A stretch of DNA of 64,000 nt from Tranquillimonas alkanivorans (GTDB lineage: Bacteria > Pseudomonadota > Alphaproteobacteria > Rhodobacterales > Rhodobacteraceae). The stretch is from contig NZ_FOXA01000002.1 in NCBI RefSeq assembly GCF_900115595.1, positions 248,001 through 312,000 on the forward strand, written 5' to 3'. Positions 18,806 to 26,793 of the stretch are shown piece by piece. The notes beneath the pieces were generated by a model. It was given only the letters and a program-made list of their open reading frames with translations. It was not told the DNA's origin and did not search any database. How positions within the stretch are numbered: position 1 is the stretch's first letter; each line of letters starts with the position of its first letter. The translations under genes were made by a program, and so were the position numbers.

Positions 18806-19627
18806 ATGGCGCGACTTCGGCGGATGATGGCGGGGCTGCTGGTGGCGGCGCTTCCGCTTGTGGCGCAGGCGCAGGAATCGCCGTTGCGCGCGCTGATGAC
18901 TGCGGACGAGACGCGCGAATGGGACGGGGTCGGGCGGCTCGACCTCGGCGGCGGCGGGTTCTGCACGGCGTCGCTGATTGCGCCGCAACTCGTGCTGACC
19001 GCCGCGCACTGCCTGTTCGATAAGCGCACCGGCGCGCGGCTGGACGAGGCGGGTTTCCAGTTCCTCGCCGGCTGGCGCGACGGGCGCGCACAGTCCTATC
19101 GCGGCGTCCGGCGCGCCCTGCCGCATCCCGAGTTCGTGCCCGGCGGGTCCGGAGAGATGGCCGTCGTGGCGCGGGACATCGCGCTGGTCGAACTGGACCG
19201 GCCCATCCGCGACACGCAGGTTCTGCCGTTCCCGACCCAGAAGCGGCCCGCCGACGGGGCGGAGGTCGGCGTCGTCTCCTACGCCCACGACCGGTCCGAG
19301 CGGCCGTCGCTGCAAGAGCTCTGCCACGTGCTCGACCGCCGCTCGCAGGCGCTGATCCTGTCCTGCGATGTCGATTTTGGTTCGTCCGGCGCGCCGGTCT
19401 TCGTGATCGAGGACGGGCAGCCCCGGATCGTTTCGGTCGTCTCGGCCAAGGCGCGGGCCACCTCCGGCAAGGTGTCGCTCGGGGCGTCGCTCGAGGCGCC
19501 GCTGGCCGAGCTCATGGCGCTGATGAACCGCACCGACGGCATCTTCACGCGCGCCGAGCCTCGGGTCGAGCGGCTTTCGGCCTCCGAGGCACGGCGGCGG
19601 ACGGGCGCCAAGTTCGTGCGGCCCTGA
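18806..19627 (+). CDS. Exported trypsin-like serine protease
   Basis: A 273-residue periplasmic S1-family (chymotrypsin fold) protease. The start is ATG 18806 because AGGAGG (18794-18799) lies at the right spacing and the protein then opens with a good signal peptide (MARLRRMMAGLLVAALPLVAQ). The catalytic triad is visible: His in TAAHCLF, Asp in RDIALVELD and Ser in FGSSGAPVF. The last of these replaces the usual GDSG by GSSG while keeping the nucleophile. The natural substrate is unknown. It may be read through from glcF (66-base gap), but a functional link is not apparent. The C-terminal 40 residues are basic and extend beyond the protease core. Confidence 0.85.
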   Translation: MARLRRMMAGLLVAALPLVAQAQESPLRALMTADETREWDGVGRLDLGGGGFCTASLIAPQLVLTAAHCLFDKRTGARLDEAGFQFLAGWRDGRAQSYRGVRRALPHPEFVPGGSGEMAVVARDIALVELDRPIRDTQVLPFPTQKRPADGAEVGVVSYAHDRSERPSLQELCHVLDRRSQALILSCDVDFGSSGAPVFVIEDGQPRIVSVVSAKARATSGKVSLGASLEAPLAELMALMNRTDGIFTRAEPRVERLSASEARRRTGAKFVRP

Positions 19628-19674
19628 TCCGACCCAGCCCTCTGCTTTCGCACGAGAAAATTCGGTGCGTGGGA

Positions 19675-19703
19675 CTTGAAGCGCCGCGCGGCGATACCTA
19701 ACT
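19675..19703 (+). promoter_or_regulatory. Heat-shock (RpoH-type) promoter of the hsp20 gene
   Basis: CTTGAA (19675-19680) is the exact RpoH -35 consensus. CCTAACT (19697-19703) resembles the alphaproteobacterial RpoH -10 (CYTATNT) at a 16-base spacing. The predicted start near 19710 falls right at the first hairpin of the leader RNA. Placement and sequence together make this a good heat-shock promoter candidate. Confidence 0.6.
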
Positions 19704-19709
19704 CAACCT

Positions 19710-19806
19710 CGCCGGATGCCGCCACAGGGTCCGGCACGCAGCACGACGGCCCGTCCACGTCGGAGGGCCGGAGAACATACGGTATCGCTCAACGGAGGAT
19801 GACCTC
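19710..19806 (+). promoter_or_regulatory. ROSE-type RNA thermometer in the hsp20 leader
   Basis: Three successive hairpins can be drawn. Hairpin I: GCCGGA (19711-19716) with TCCGGC (19730-19735). Hairpin II: CGGCCC (19747-19752) with GGGCCG (19765-19770), extended by TCC/GGA. Hairpin III, next to the start codon: GGTA-TCGCT-C (19781-19790) pairs with G-AGGA-T-ACC (19795-19804), leaving G19787 and G19801 bulged. Hairpin III contains UCGCU opposite the AGGA Shine-Dalgarno. This matches the UYGCU signature of ROSE elements, which in alphaproteobacteria hide the ribosome site of small heat-shock genes and melt on heating. Confidence 0.7.
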
Positions 19807-20283
19807 ATGCGAAGCTTCGATCTTGCCCCGCTCTATCGCGCCACCGTCGGTTTCGACCAGATGGCCGACCTGATGGACCGCGTCCTGTCCGACAACGTCG
19901 GCAGCCAGACCTACCCGCCCTACAACATCGAAAAGACCGCCGACGACGCCTGGCGCATCTCGATCGCCGTCGCCGGCTTCACCGATGCGGAACTGTCGGT
20001 CGAGGTCCGCGAGAACGCCCTGATCGTCGCGGCCCGAAAGGCGCCCGAGGAGAAAGAGCGCACGTACCTGCACCGCGGCATCGCGACCCGCGCCTTCGAG
20101 CGCCGCTTCGCCCTGGCCGACCACGTCCGCGTCACCGGCGCGACCCACGTGAACGGCATGCTGCACATCGACCTGGTGCGCGAAGTGCCCGAGGCGCTCA
20201 AGCCCCGCCGGATCGAGATCGCCTCGGGCGACACGGTCGAGGCGAAGGCCGTCGAGGGCCGGAAAGAGCCGCAGGACGCCTGA
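19807..20283 (+). CDS. Small heat-shock protein, Hsp20/IbpA family
   Basis: A 158-residue ATP-independent holdase of the alpha-crystallin superfamily. The alpha-crystallin domain spans about residues 38-128: YNIEKTADDAWRISIAVAGF, then ERTYLHRGIATRAFERRF, and the closing NGMLHIDL. The N-terminal arm (MRSFDLAPLYRATVGFD) and the PRRIEI tail are typical of the class A rhizobial/IbpA group. ATG 19807 is 7 bases after AGGA, which is locked in the predicted thermometer hairpin. Transcription from an RpoH-type promoter and translation control by the leader would make expression doubly heat dependent. A strong terminator follows. Confidence 0.93.
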   Translation: MRSFDLAPLYRATVGFDQMADLMDRVLSDNVGSQTYPPYNIEKTADDAWRISIAVAGFTDAELSVEVRENALIVAARKAPEEKERTYLHRGIATRAFERRFALADHVRVTGATHVNGMLHIDLVREVPEALKPRRIEIASGDTVEAKAVEGRKEPQDA

Positions 20284-20306
20284 TTGCCGCCTGCTCGGCA
20301 TGACGC

Positions 20307-20335
20307 GGGGCCGCTCCGATGGAGCGGCCCCTTTT
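20307..20335 (+). terminator. Intrinsic terminator after hsp20
   Basis: A perfect 11-bp stem, GGGGCCGCTCC (20307-20317) and GGAGCGGCCCC (20321-20331), with loop GAT and a following TTTT. It starts 23 bases after the hsp20 stop. The remaining gap up to 20659 holds no convincing gene. Open frames there in either strand lack family similarity and one crosses this terminator. Confidence 0.85.
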
Positions 20336-20599
20336 GCGTGCAGATCGGCTTTTCGCGGAAACTCGGCATTCGCTGAACAGGAAAGGGGCCACGTGCGAGG
20401 TGACCATTGTCCGCGCCGAACACGGGCGGGACGCGGCCACATCGACAGGGCATCCCTTCAGCGTCATGCCGAGCGGGATCAGCGCGGTCACCAGGCGCTC
20501 GAAGGACATAGTCGTTGGACCGCACGCGGCCTTCGGATCATCGTCGGACCACGCAGGCGGGAAAGGGACGCAGGTTTCGCGCCCGCGCCGAGCGGAATG

Positions 20600-20628
20600 T
20601 TGTGCGGCGCCGGCCCATCGCCTAAACC
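20600..20628 (+). promoter_or_regulatory. Candidate promoter of the O-acetylhomoserine sulfhydrylase gene
   Basis: TTGTGC (20600-20605) and TAAACC (20623-20628) have a 17-base spacer and would start transcription near 20635, about 25 bases before the ATG. The hexamers are weak, but the same TAAAC-type -10 occurs in the ilv promoter of this window. If correct, the leader is too short for a SAM riboswitch. Confidence 0.35.
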
Positions 20629-20659
20629 CGTTTGCAATCTTGACCCAAGGGAGGCCCCC

Positions 20660-21949
20660 ATGTCCGACAGAGCCCAAGGTTTCGACACGCTGCAGATCCA
20701 CGGCGGCGCCGAGCCCGATCCCGCCACCGGCGCGCGTCAGACCCCGATCTACCAGTCCACCTCGTACGTCTTCCGCGATGCCGACCACGCCGCCGCGCTG
20801 TTCAACCTGCAGGAAGTCGGCTTCATCTACTCGCGCCTGACCAACCCGACGGTCATGGCGCTGCAGAACCGGATGGCCGCGATCGAGGGCGGCGCGGGCG
20901 CAGTCTGCTGCTCGTCGGGGCACGCGGCGCAGATCATGGCGCTGTTCCCACTGATGGGGCCGGGCAAGAACATCGTGATCTCGACCCGTCTCTACGGCGG
21001 CACGGTCACGCAGATGAGCCAGACCATCAAGCGCTTCGGCTGGTCGGCCACCTTCGTGGACACCGACGATCTGGACGCCGTTAAGGGCGCGATCGACGAC
21101 GACACCCGCGCGATCTTCTGCGAGTCCATCGCCAATCCCGGCGGCTACATCACCGACCTCGACGCACTGGCGAAAATCGCCGACGAGGCCGGGCTGCCGC
21201 TGATCGTCGACAACACCTCGGCCACCCCGTACCTCTGCCGCCCGATCGAACACGGGGCGACGCTGGTCGTACACTCGATGACCAAGTACCTGACGGGCAA
21301 CGGCACCGTGACCGGCGGCTGCGTGATCGACTCGGGCAAGTTCGACTGGTCGGCCTCGGACAAGTTCCCGTCGCTCAGTGCCCCCGAGCCCGCCTATCAC
21401 GGCCTGAAGTTCCACGAGACGTTCGGCCCCGCCGCCTTCACCTTCCACTCCATCGCGGTGGGTCTGCGCGACCTCGGCATGACGCTAAACCCGCAGGCGG
21501 CGCACTACACGCTCCTTGGGATCGAGACGCTGAGCCTGCGCATGCGCAAGCATTGCGAGAATGCCGTGAAAGTGGCCGAGTGGCTCGAGAACGACCCGCG
21601 CGTCGAGACGGTGACCTATGCCGGGCTGAAAAGCTCGCCCTACCATTCGCGGATGGAGACGATCTGCCCGCGCGGCGCGGGCGGCCTGTTCACCTTCGCG
21701 GTCAAGGGCGGCTACGAAGCCTGCGTGAAGCTGGTGGATTCGGTCGAGCTGTTCAGCCACGTGGCCAACCTGGGCGACACGCGCTCGCTGATCATTCACT
21801 CGGCCTCGACCACCCACCGCCAGCTCACCGAGGAACAGCAGCGCGCGGCCGGCGCGGCCCCCGAGGTGGTGCGCCTGTCCATCGGGATCGAGGATGCCGA
21901 CGACCTGATCGCCGACCTCGACCAGGCGCTGGCCAAGGCCACGGCCTGA
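20660..21949 (+). CDS. metY: O-acetylhomoserine aminocarboxypropyltransferase (O-acetylhomoserine sulfhydrylase)
   Basis: A 429-residue PLP enzyme of the Cys/Met metabolism family. It makes homocysteine from O-acetylhomoserine and sulfide (direct sulfhydrylation route to methionine). The N-terminal FDTLQIHGGAEPDPATGARQ and the PLP-lysine segment VVHSMTKYLTGNG (Lys about 209) are diagnostic. The later SSPYHSR and GDTRSLIIHSASTTH blocks separate this group from cystathionine gamma-synthases. ATG 20660 follows a GGGAGG Shine-Dalgarno. The gene is alone, and a perfect GC hairpin follows. Cysteine synthase side activity is possible, as annotated for many homologues. Confidence 0.92.
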   Translation: MSDRAQGFDTLQIHGGAEPDPATGARQTPIYQSTSYVFRDADHAAALFNLQEVGFIYSRLTNPTVMALQNRMAAIEGGAGAVCCSSGHAAQIMALFPLMGPGKNIVISTRLYGGTVTQMSQTIKRFGWSATFVDTDDLDAVKGAIDDDTRAIFCESIANPGGYITDLDALAKIADEAGLPLIVDNTSATPYLCRPIEHGATLVVHSMTKYLTGNGTVTGGCVIDSGKFDWSASDKFPSLSAPEPAYHGLKFHETFGPAAFTFHSIAVGLRDLGMTLNPQAAHYTLLGIETLSLRMRKHCENAVKVAEWLENDPRVETVTYAGLKSSPYHSRMETICPRGAGGLFTFAVKGGYEACVKLVDSVELFSHVANLGDTRSLIIHSASTTHRQLTEEQQRAAGAAPEVVRLSIGIEDADDLIADLDQALAKATA

Positions 21950-21972
21950 GCAGGGACGCCCCTTGAACGACT

Positions 21973-21998
21973 GCGCGCCGCGGGGAACCGCGGCGCGC
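21973..21998 (+). terminator. Perfect GC hairpin after metY
   Basis: GCGCGCCGCGG (21973-21983) and CCGCGGCGCGC (21988-21998) form an 11-bp stem with a GGAA tetraloop, 24 bases beyond the metY stop. No T run follows. It also separates metY from the converging pdhC. Confidence 0.6.
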
Positions 21999-22042
21999 AT
22001 CTGATGAAGGCCTGCGAGGGCAGGGGCGACCTCCCCCGCCGC

Positions 22043-23371
22043 TTATGCCAGCATGGCGACTGGGTTCTCGAGGTTGTCCTTTATCGCGTTCAGCAGCTCG
22101 GCCCCCAGCGCGCCATCTATGACGCGGTGATCGACCGACAGCGTGACGGACATGATCGTGGCGACCTCGATCTGGTCGTCCTTGCCCACCACCGGCTTCT
22201 TCACACCCGCCCCGACGGCGAGGATGGCTCCGTGGGGCGGGTTGATGACGGCGTCGAAGTTGTCGATGCCGAACATGCCTAGGTTCGAGATCGCGAAGCT
22301 GCCGCCCTGGTATTCGTGCGGCGCGAGCTTGCGGTCGCGGGCGCGGGTGGCGAGGTCTTTCATCTCGGCCGAGAGCGCCGAGAGGGACTTCATCTCGGCG
22401 TCCTTCAGGACCGGCGTGAACAGCCCGCCCTCGATAGCGACGGCGACGGCCACGTCCGAGGGCTTGAGCTGAAGGATGCGGTCGCCGGCCCAGACGGCGT
22501 TGGCCTTCGGCACCTGCTGGAGCGCCAGCGCACAGGCCTTGATGATGAAGTCGTTGACCGACAGCTTCACGCCGCGTCCTTCGAGCTGGGCGTTCAGCGT
22601 CTTGCGGAAGTCGAGCAGCGCGTCGAGCCGGATGTCGCGGCGCAGGTAGAAATGGGGGATCGTCTGCTTGGCCTCGGTCAGGCGCGCGCCGATGGTCTTG
22701 CGCATTCCGTCGAGCTTGATCTCTTCATAGGCGCGGCCCTCGTACATGGCGACGACCTGCTGCGCCGTGGGGCCGGTGGCGGCAGGGGCGGAGACCGGGG
22801 CCGCGGCGGCGGGCTTCTCGGCGGCGGCCTGCGGCTGGGCGCTTTCCACGTCGGCCTTCACGATCCGGCCCTTGGGGCCCGTGCCCTTGATCTGCGCCAG
22901 GTCGAGCCCGCGATCCTTGGCGATACGGCGGGCGAGCGGCGAGGCGAAGATGCGCTCGCCCGTGCCCGAGGCCGGAGCGGCGGGGGCCTTCGCCTCCTTC
23001 GCCGGTTCCTCGCCACGGCCATAACCGCCGGCGGGGGCGGTCGGTTCGGAGGCTTCGGCCGGCTCGGCGTGCGAGGACGCCTCGCGCGGTTTGGGCGTGG
23101 TGTCGGTCTGGATGTCGTCGGCGCTTTCGCCGTCCTCCAGCAGAACGGCGATGGGGGAGTTGACTTTCACCCCCTCGGTGCCCTCGGCCACGAGGATCTT
23201 GCCCACGACACCCTCGTCGACGGCCTCGAACTCCATGGTGGCCTTGTCGGTCTCGATCTCGGCCAGCAGATCACCGGAGGAGACGGTGTCGCCCTCCTTC
23301 ACGAGCCACTTGGCAAGGGTGCCTTCCTCCATCGTCGGCGAGAGGGCGGGCATCAGGATTTCGGTGGGCAT
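22043..23371 (-). CDS. pdhC: Pyruvate dehydrogenase E2, dihydrolipoamide acetyltransferase
   Basis: A 442-residue core subunit of the pyruvate dehydrogenase complex. Domains: an N-terminal lipoyl domain (about 1-80, lipoyl lysine in ETDKATME), an Ala/Pro/Glu-rich linker, the E1/E3-binding domain ([17 protein letters not shown] and [13 protein letters not shown]), and the C-terminal acetyltransferase domain with catalytic [10 protein letters not shown]. Its lipoyl domain is nearly identical to the one fused to PdhB. It is the last gene of ftsB-pdhA-pdhB-DUF5076-pdhC, two bases after DUF5076. Confidence 0.96.
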   Translation of the reverse strand: MPTEILMPALSPTMEEGTLAKWLVKEGDTVSSGDLLAEIETDKATMEFEAVDEGVVGKILVAEGTEGVKVNSPIAVLLEDGESADDIQTDTTPKPREASSHAEPAEASEPTAPAGGYGRGEEPAKEAKAPAAPASGTGERIFASPLARRIAKDRGLDLAQIKGTGPKGRIVKADVESAQPQAAAEKPAAAAPVSAPAATGPTAQQVVAMYEGRAYEEIKLDGMRKTIGARLTEAKQTIPHFYLRRDIRLDALLDFRKTLNAQLEGRGVKLSVNDFIIKACALALQQVPKANAVWAGDRILQLKPSDVAVAVAIEGGLFTPVLKDAEMKSLSALSAEMKDLATRARDRKLAPHEYQGGSFAISNLGMFGIDNFDAVINPPHGAILAVGAGVKKPVVGKDDQIEVATIMSVTLSVDHRVIDGALGAELLNAIKDNLENPVAMLA

Positions 23372-23372
23372 G

Positions 23373-23630
23373 TCATTCGTCCTCTACGAGTCTCAGCCGG
23401 TCGAACGGCCTCCGCACGGGGGCACCGCGGGACATTTGCGTCAATGCCTTCTCGATGGCGGCGCTGTTCCGGCCGATCCAAGAGTAGGCGTCTTCGTGCG
23501 ACGGGTTTCCCGCCGCACGGATTTCCTCGGCGACAAGCGCTTCCGGGACGAGACCGACGATCGCCTTGCCGTCGCTTTCGAAGCGAACGCGGTAGGCGTC
23601 TTGTGCGGTATCCCGTCCCAGAACTCGCAT
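23373..23630 (-). CDS. DUF5076 domain protein of the pdh operon
   Basis: An 85-residue protein between pdhB and pdhC that I assign to DUF5076 from its position and sequence ([26 protein letters not shown], split here only for reference). It has no cysteines or membrane segments and a central segment [19 protein letters not shown] that is probably helical. It has 7-base and 1-base gaps to its neighbours, so it is certainly co-translated with the complex. A role in assembly or regulation of pyruvate dehydrogenase is only suggested by position. Confidence 0.75.
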   Translation of the reverse strand: MRVLGRDTAQDAYRVRFESDGKAIVGLVPEALVAEEIRAAGNPSHEDAYSWIGRNSAAIEKALTQMSRGAPVRRPFDRLRLVEDE

Positions 23631-23637
23631 GGCGCGA

Positions 23638-25011
23638 TCAGCGGTAGGTCACCGCGCGGCAGGCGTCCACGACCTCGTCGGTGGTCACCAGCGCCAGTTT
23701 CTCGAGGTTGGCGGCGTACGGCATGGGCACGTCCTTGCCGGTGCAGTTGATCACGGGCGCGTCGAGCCAGTCGAACGCCTCCTGCATCAGCACGGAGGTG
23801 ATGTAGTTGCCGACCGAGCTTTGCGGGAAGCCTTCCTCGACCGTCACGCAACGATTGGTCTTCTTCACGCTCTCGATGATCGTGGCGGTGTCCATCGGGC
23901 GAATGGTGCGCAGGTCGATCACCTCGGCCTCGATCCCCTGCTCGGCCAGTTTCTCGGCGGCTTCGAGCGCATAGGTCATGCCGATGCCGAAGCTGACGAT
24001 GGTGACGTCCGATCCCTCGCGCCAGATGCGGGCCTTGCCGATCGGCACGGTCCAGTCGTCCATCACCGGCACGTCGAACGAGCGGCCGTAGAGGATCTCG
24101 TTTTCCAGGAAGATCACCGGGTTCGGGTCGCGGATCGCGGACTTGAGCAGTCCCTTGGCGTCGTCGGCGGCATAGGGCTGCACGACCTTGAGGCCGGGGA
24201 TGTGCGAATACCACGCGGCATAGTCCTGGCTGTGCTGCGCCGCCACGCGCGCCGCCGCGCCGTTGGGGCCGCGGAACACGATGGGGCAGCCCATCTGGCC
24301 GCCGGACATGTAGAGCGTCTTGGCCGCCGAGTTGATGATCTGGTCGATCGCCTGCATGGCGAAGTTGAAGGTCATGAACTCGACAATGGGCTTGAGGCCG
24401 CCGAAGGCCGCGCCCACCGCGATGCCGGTGAAGCCGTGCTCGGTGATCGGCGTGTCGATCACACGGCGCGCGCCGAACTCGTCAAGCAGCCCCTGCGACA
24501 CCTTGTAGGCGCCCTGGTACTCGGCGACTTCCTCGCCCTGGAGATACACCTCTTCGTCGCGCCGCATCTCTTCGGCCATGGCGTCGCGCAGGGCTTCACG
24601 CACGGTGGTCTTGCGCATCTCGGTCCCCGGCGGCACCTCGATCTCCGGCGCGGCCTTCGGCTGCGCCGGGGCAGGGTGGGCGCGGCTGTCGGACGGCATG
24701 TCCTCGGACGACGGCGGCTCGGTCGCGGGTGTCGCGGCCTCGCTGACCTGGATGTCGTCGGCGCTTTCGCCCTCGGCCGCGATCACGGCGATGGGCGAAC
24801 CCACGGCGACGCCCTCGGTCCCCTCGGGGATCAGGATCTTCGCGACGACGCCTTCATCGACGGCCTCGAATTCCATCGTCGCCTTGTCGGTCTCGATCTC
24901 GGCGAGGATGTCGCCCGAGTTCACGCTGTCGCCTTCCTTGACCAGCCACTTGGCCAGCGTGCCCTCCTCCATCGTCGGCGAGAGGGCGGGCATCAGGACT
25001 TCGGTTGCCAT
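23638..25011 (-). CDS. pdhB: Pyruvate dehydrogenase E1 beta subunit with N-terminal lipoyl domain
   Basis: A 457-residue subunit. Residues 1-80 form a lipoyl domain ([20 protein letters not shown], lipoyl lysine in ETDKATME), followed by an Ala/Pro/Ser linker to about residue 130. The E1 beta catalytic half comes next: [33 protein letters not shown], and [10 protein letters not shown]-like '[14 protein letters not shown]'. The fusion of a lipoyl domain to E1 beta is an alphaproteobacterial trait. With PdhA it forms the thiamine diphosphate enzyme that decarboxylates pyruvate. It is followed immediately by DUF5076 and pdhC. Confidence 0.96.
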   Translation of the reverse strand: MATEVLMPALSPTMEEGTLAKWLVKEGDSVNSGDILAEIETDKATMEFEAVDEGVVAKILIPEGTEGVAVGSPIAVIAAEGESADDIQVSEAATPATEPPSSEDMPSDSRAHPAPAQPKAAPEIEVPPGTEMRKTTVREALRDAMAEEMRRDEEVYLQGEEVAEYQGAYKVSQGLLDEFGARRVIDTPITEHGFTGIAVGAAFGGLKPIVEFMTFNFAMQAIDQIINSAAKTLYMSGGQMGCPIVFRGPNGAAARVAAQHSQDYAAWYSHIPGLKVVQPYAADDAKGLLKSAIRDPNPVIFLENEILYGRSFDVPVMDDWTVPIGKARIWREGSDVTIVSFGIGMTYALEAAEKLAEQGIEAEVIDLRTIRPMDTATIIESVKKTNRCVTVEEGFPQSSVGNYITSVLMQEAFDWLDAPVINCTGKDVPMPYAANLEKLALVTTDEVVDACRAVTYR

Positions 25012-25054
25012 GTGTCAGAGGTCTCCCTTGGCACGGGTGTCGGCGGCGCGCATC

Positions 25055-26050
25055 TCAGGCCCCCGCATAGATGTCGGTGTAAAGCTCGTCCACGGACGGC
25101 TCGGGGCTCTCGCGCGAGAAATCGGCGGCCTCGTTGACCGTGTCCTTGATCTCCTTGTCGATGGCCTTGAGCTCATCCTCGGAGGCATGGTTGCCCGTCA
25201 GGAGAAGCTGGCGCACGTGCTCGATCGCATCGCGCTCCTCGCGCATCTTCTGGACTTCTTCGCGGGTGCGGTACTTGGCCGGGTCCGACATGGAGTGGCC
25301 GCGGTAGCGATAGGTCTTCACCTCGAGGATGTAGGGTCCGTTGCCCGCGCGGCAGTGCGCGACGGCCTTCTCGCCGGCGGCCTTCACCGCGAGCACGTCC
25401 ATGCCGTCGACCTCTTCGCCCTCGATGCCGTAGGCCGCGCCGCGTTCCCACAGGCTGGGCGACTTCGTCGAACGCTTGACGCTCGTGCCCATCGCGTACT
25501 GGTTGTTCTCGATCACGAAGACCACCGGCAGGTCCCACAGCTCGGCCATGTTGTAGGTCTCGTAAACCTGGCCCTGGTTCGCCGCGCCGTCGCCGAAATA
25601 GGTGAAGGTCACCCGGTCGGTGCCCCGGTACTTGTCCGAGAAGGCGAGCCCCGCGCCGATGGGCACCTGCGCACCGACGATGCCGTGCCCGCCGTAGAAG
25701 TGCTTCTCCTTCGAGAACATGTGCATGGAGCCGCCCTTGCCCTTGGAGTAGCCCCCCTCGCGGCCCGTGAGTTCGGCCATCACGCCCTTGGGATCCATCC
25801 CGCAGGCCAGCATGTGCCCGTGGTCGCGGTAGGAGGTCACGCGCTTGTCGCCCTCGTCGGCGGCGGCTTCGAGCCCGACGACGACGGCCTCCTGCCCGAT
25901 GTAGAGGTGGCAGAAGCCCCCGATGAGTCCCATGCCGTAAAGCTGTCCGGCCTTCTCCTCGAAGCGGCGGATCAGCAGCATGTCGCGATAATAGGCAAGC
26001 AGTTCGTCCTTCGAGACGTTCGCCTGCTTGGCGGGTTTCCTGGCGGCCAT
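25055..26050 (-). CDS. pdhA: Pyruvate dehydrogenase E1 alpha subunit
   Basis: A 331-residue subunit that binds thiamine diphosphate. The cofactor motif runs from GDGAANQGQVYE to ENNQYAMG, the usual GDG-x-NN pattern. The phosphorylation-loop regions are present as TSVKRSTKSPS and YRYRGHSMSDPAKYRTREE. ATG 26050 (MAARKPAKQANVSKDELL) gives the normal alphaproteobacterial N-terminus. In-frame ATGs at 26068 and 26104 would only add non-conserved residues, and a GGAGGG site lies upstream. An AT-richer inverted motif at 26077-26101 overlaps the likely promoter. Confidence 0.95.
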   Translation of the reverse strand: MAARKPAKQANVSKDELLAYYRDMLLIRRFEEKAGQLYGMGLIGGFCHLYIGQEAVVVGLEAAADEGDKRVTSYRDHGHMLACGMDPKGVMAELTGREGGYSKGKGGSMHMFSKEKHFYGGHGIVGAQVPIGAGLAFSDKYRGTDRVTFTYFGDGAANQGQVYETYNMAELWDLPVVFVIENNQYAMGTSVKRSTKSPSLWERGAAYGIEGEEVDGMDVLAVKAAGEKAVAHCRAGNGPYILEVKTYRYRGHSMSDPAKYRTREEVQKMREERDAIEHVRQLLLTGNHASEDELKAIDKEIKDTVNEAADFSRESPEPSVDELYTDIYAGA

Positions 26051-26076
26051 AAGAGGCGGTCCCTCCGTCATCCGGG

Positions 26077-26101
26077 AAATTGGTTCAGTATTAAACCATT
26101 T
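26077..26101 (-). promoter_or_regulatory. Candidate pdhA promoter/operator
   Basis: AAATTGGTT (26077-26085) and AACCATTT (26094-26101) form an imperfect inverted repeat around TTTAAT (minus strand, 26090-26095), which matches a -10 box in 5 of 6 positions. No good -35 is visible, which would fit an activator-dependent promoter. The left arm is the same nine bases, AAATTGGTT, as at the glc promoter (14615-14623). Confidence 0.4.
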
Positions 26102-26181
26102 CACAGGATGCGGGAGATGAAAAGGGGGTGCGCCGGGGTCAGTGTCTTCAGAGCGGCAGGTCTCACCGACGGCGCAGGTGA

Positions 26182-26268
26182 TCGGGAGGCGCCCGCTTCC
26201 GCGGGCATGACAGAGGGCGAAGGCGCGCCGTTCCGCACCCTGTCATCCCCGCGCAAGCGGGGATCTCT
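26182..26268. repeat. Inverted pair of REP-like palindromic units
   Basis: Unit 1 (26182-26213) has GCCCGC-TTCC-GCGGGC followed by ATGACAG. Unit 2 (26239-26268) is the same design inverted: CTGTCAT then CCCCGC-GCAA-GCGGGG. Such ATGACAG-tailed palindromes, paired head to head, resemble BIME/REP elements of proteobacteria. The pair lies between ftsB-like and pdhA. I see no second pair in the window. Confidence 0.6.
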
Positions 26269-26344
26269 CACCGTCAGAGCAGAAGGCCCACACGCCGACT
26301 TCCGCAGGCAGACAAGAGAGCGCGCGAACGCGCTCGCCCGCGCC

Positions 26345-26647
26345 TCAGCGCAGCACGATCTCGTCCGCGCGCACCATGCCCAGGACGTCGCGCGCCTGCT
26401 CGTCCAGAAGATCGAGGTCGAGATAGGCGTCCGACAGCCGCCGCGTCTTGTTGGAAAGCTTCGCCACCTCGGCCTCGAGCCCGGCGAGCTCGTCCCTCAG
26501 CTCGGCGGCCTCGGCATCGATCTGGACGCGTCGGAAGATGCCATAGTCGCCCTGCACGCTGGCATAGGTGAAATACATGCCCAGCACGAAGGCGAGCGAG
26601 AAATAGACGACCACGCCGATGGCGGGTCTGCTGCGGGAATGGGTCAC
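26345..26647 (-). CDS. ftsB: FtsB/DivIC-like septum formation initiator protein
   Basis: A 100-residue bitopic membrane protein: a short cytoplasmic tail, one membrane segment (about residues 9-30) and a coiled coil (about 38-75, AEAAELRDELAGLEAEVAKL). The C-terminal YLDLDLLDEQARDVLGM motif is typical of the septum initiator family in alphaproteobacteria. FtsB links FtsL and FtsQ in the divisome. The start codon is GTG 26647. The neighbourhood with pdhA downstream is conserved in alphaproteobacteria to my knowledge. The 294-base gap to pdhA holds the REP-like pair and the pdh promoter. Confidence 0.82.
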   Translation of the reverse strand: MTHSRSRPAIGVVVYFSLAFVLGMYFTYASVQGDYGIFRRVQIDAEAAELRDELAGLEAEVAKLSNKTRRLSDAYLDLDLLDEQARDVLGMVRADEIVLR

Positions 26648-26793
26648 TGCACGGCCTCTCGGTCACGGCCTCTGGCGGGCCTTTCGAGGCAGCATGCCAC
26701 AGGGCGGCGCGTCAGGGAATCCCCTTCGTGACGCAGCGGCGCGCTTCGGCGCGGGGCGCGGCGGCGCTAGGCTCGAGGAAGGGAGGACAGCCG

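Noticed and set aside
20326-20508. Minus-strand open frame between hsp20 and metY (MSFERLVTALIPLG start)
   Set aside because: It runs through the hsp20 terminator and on into antisense of the hsp20 gene, and becomes Arg/Pro-rich after about 50 residues.
20570-20659. SAM-II or SAM-V riboswitch upstream of metY
   Set aside because: Such elements are common before methionine genes in this group, but the conserved CTAAAAAGG-type ending and pseudoknot arms are not present, and the likely promoter leaves a leader of only about 25 bases.
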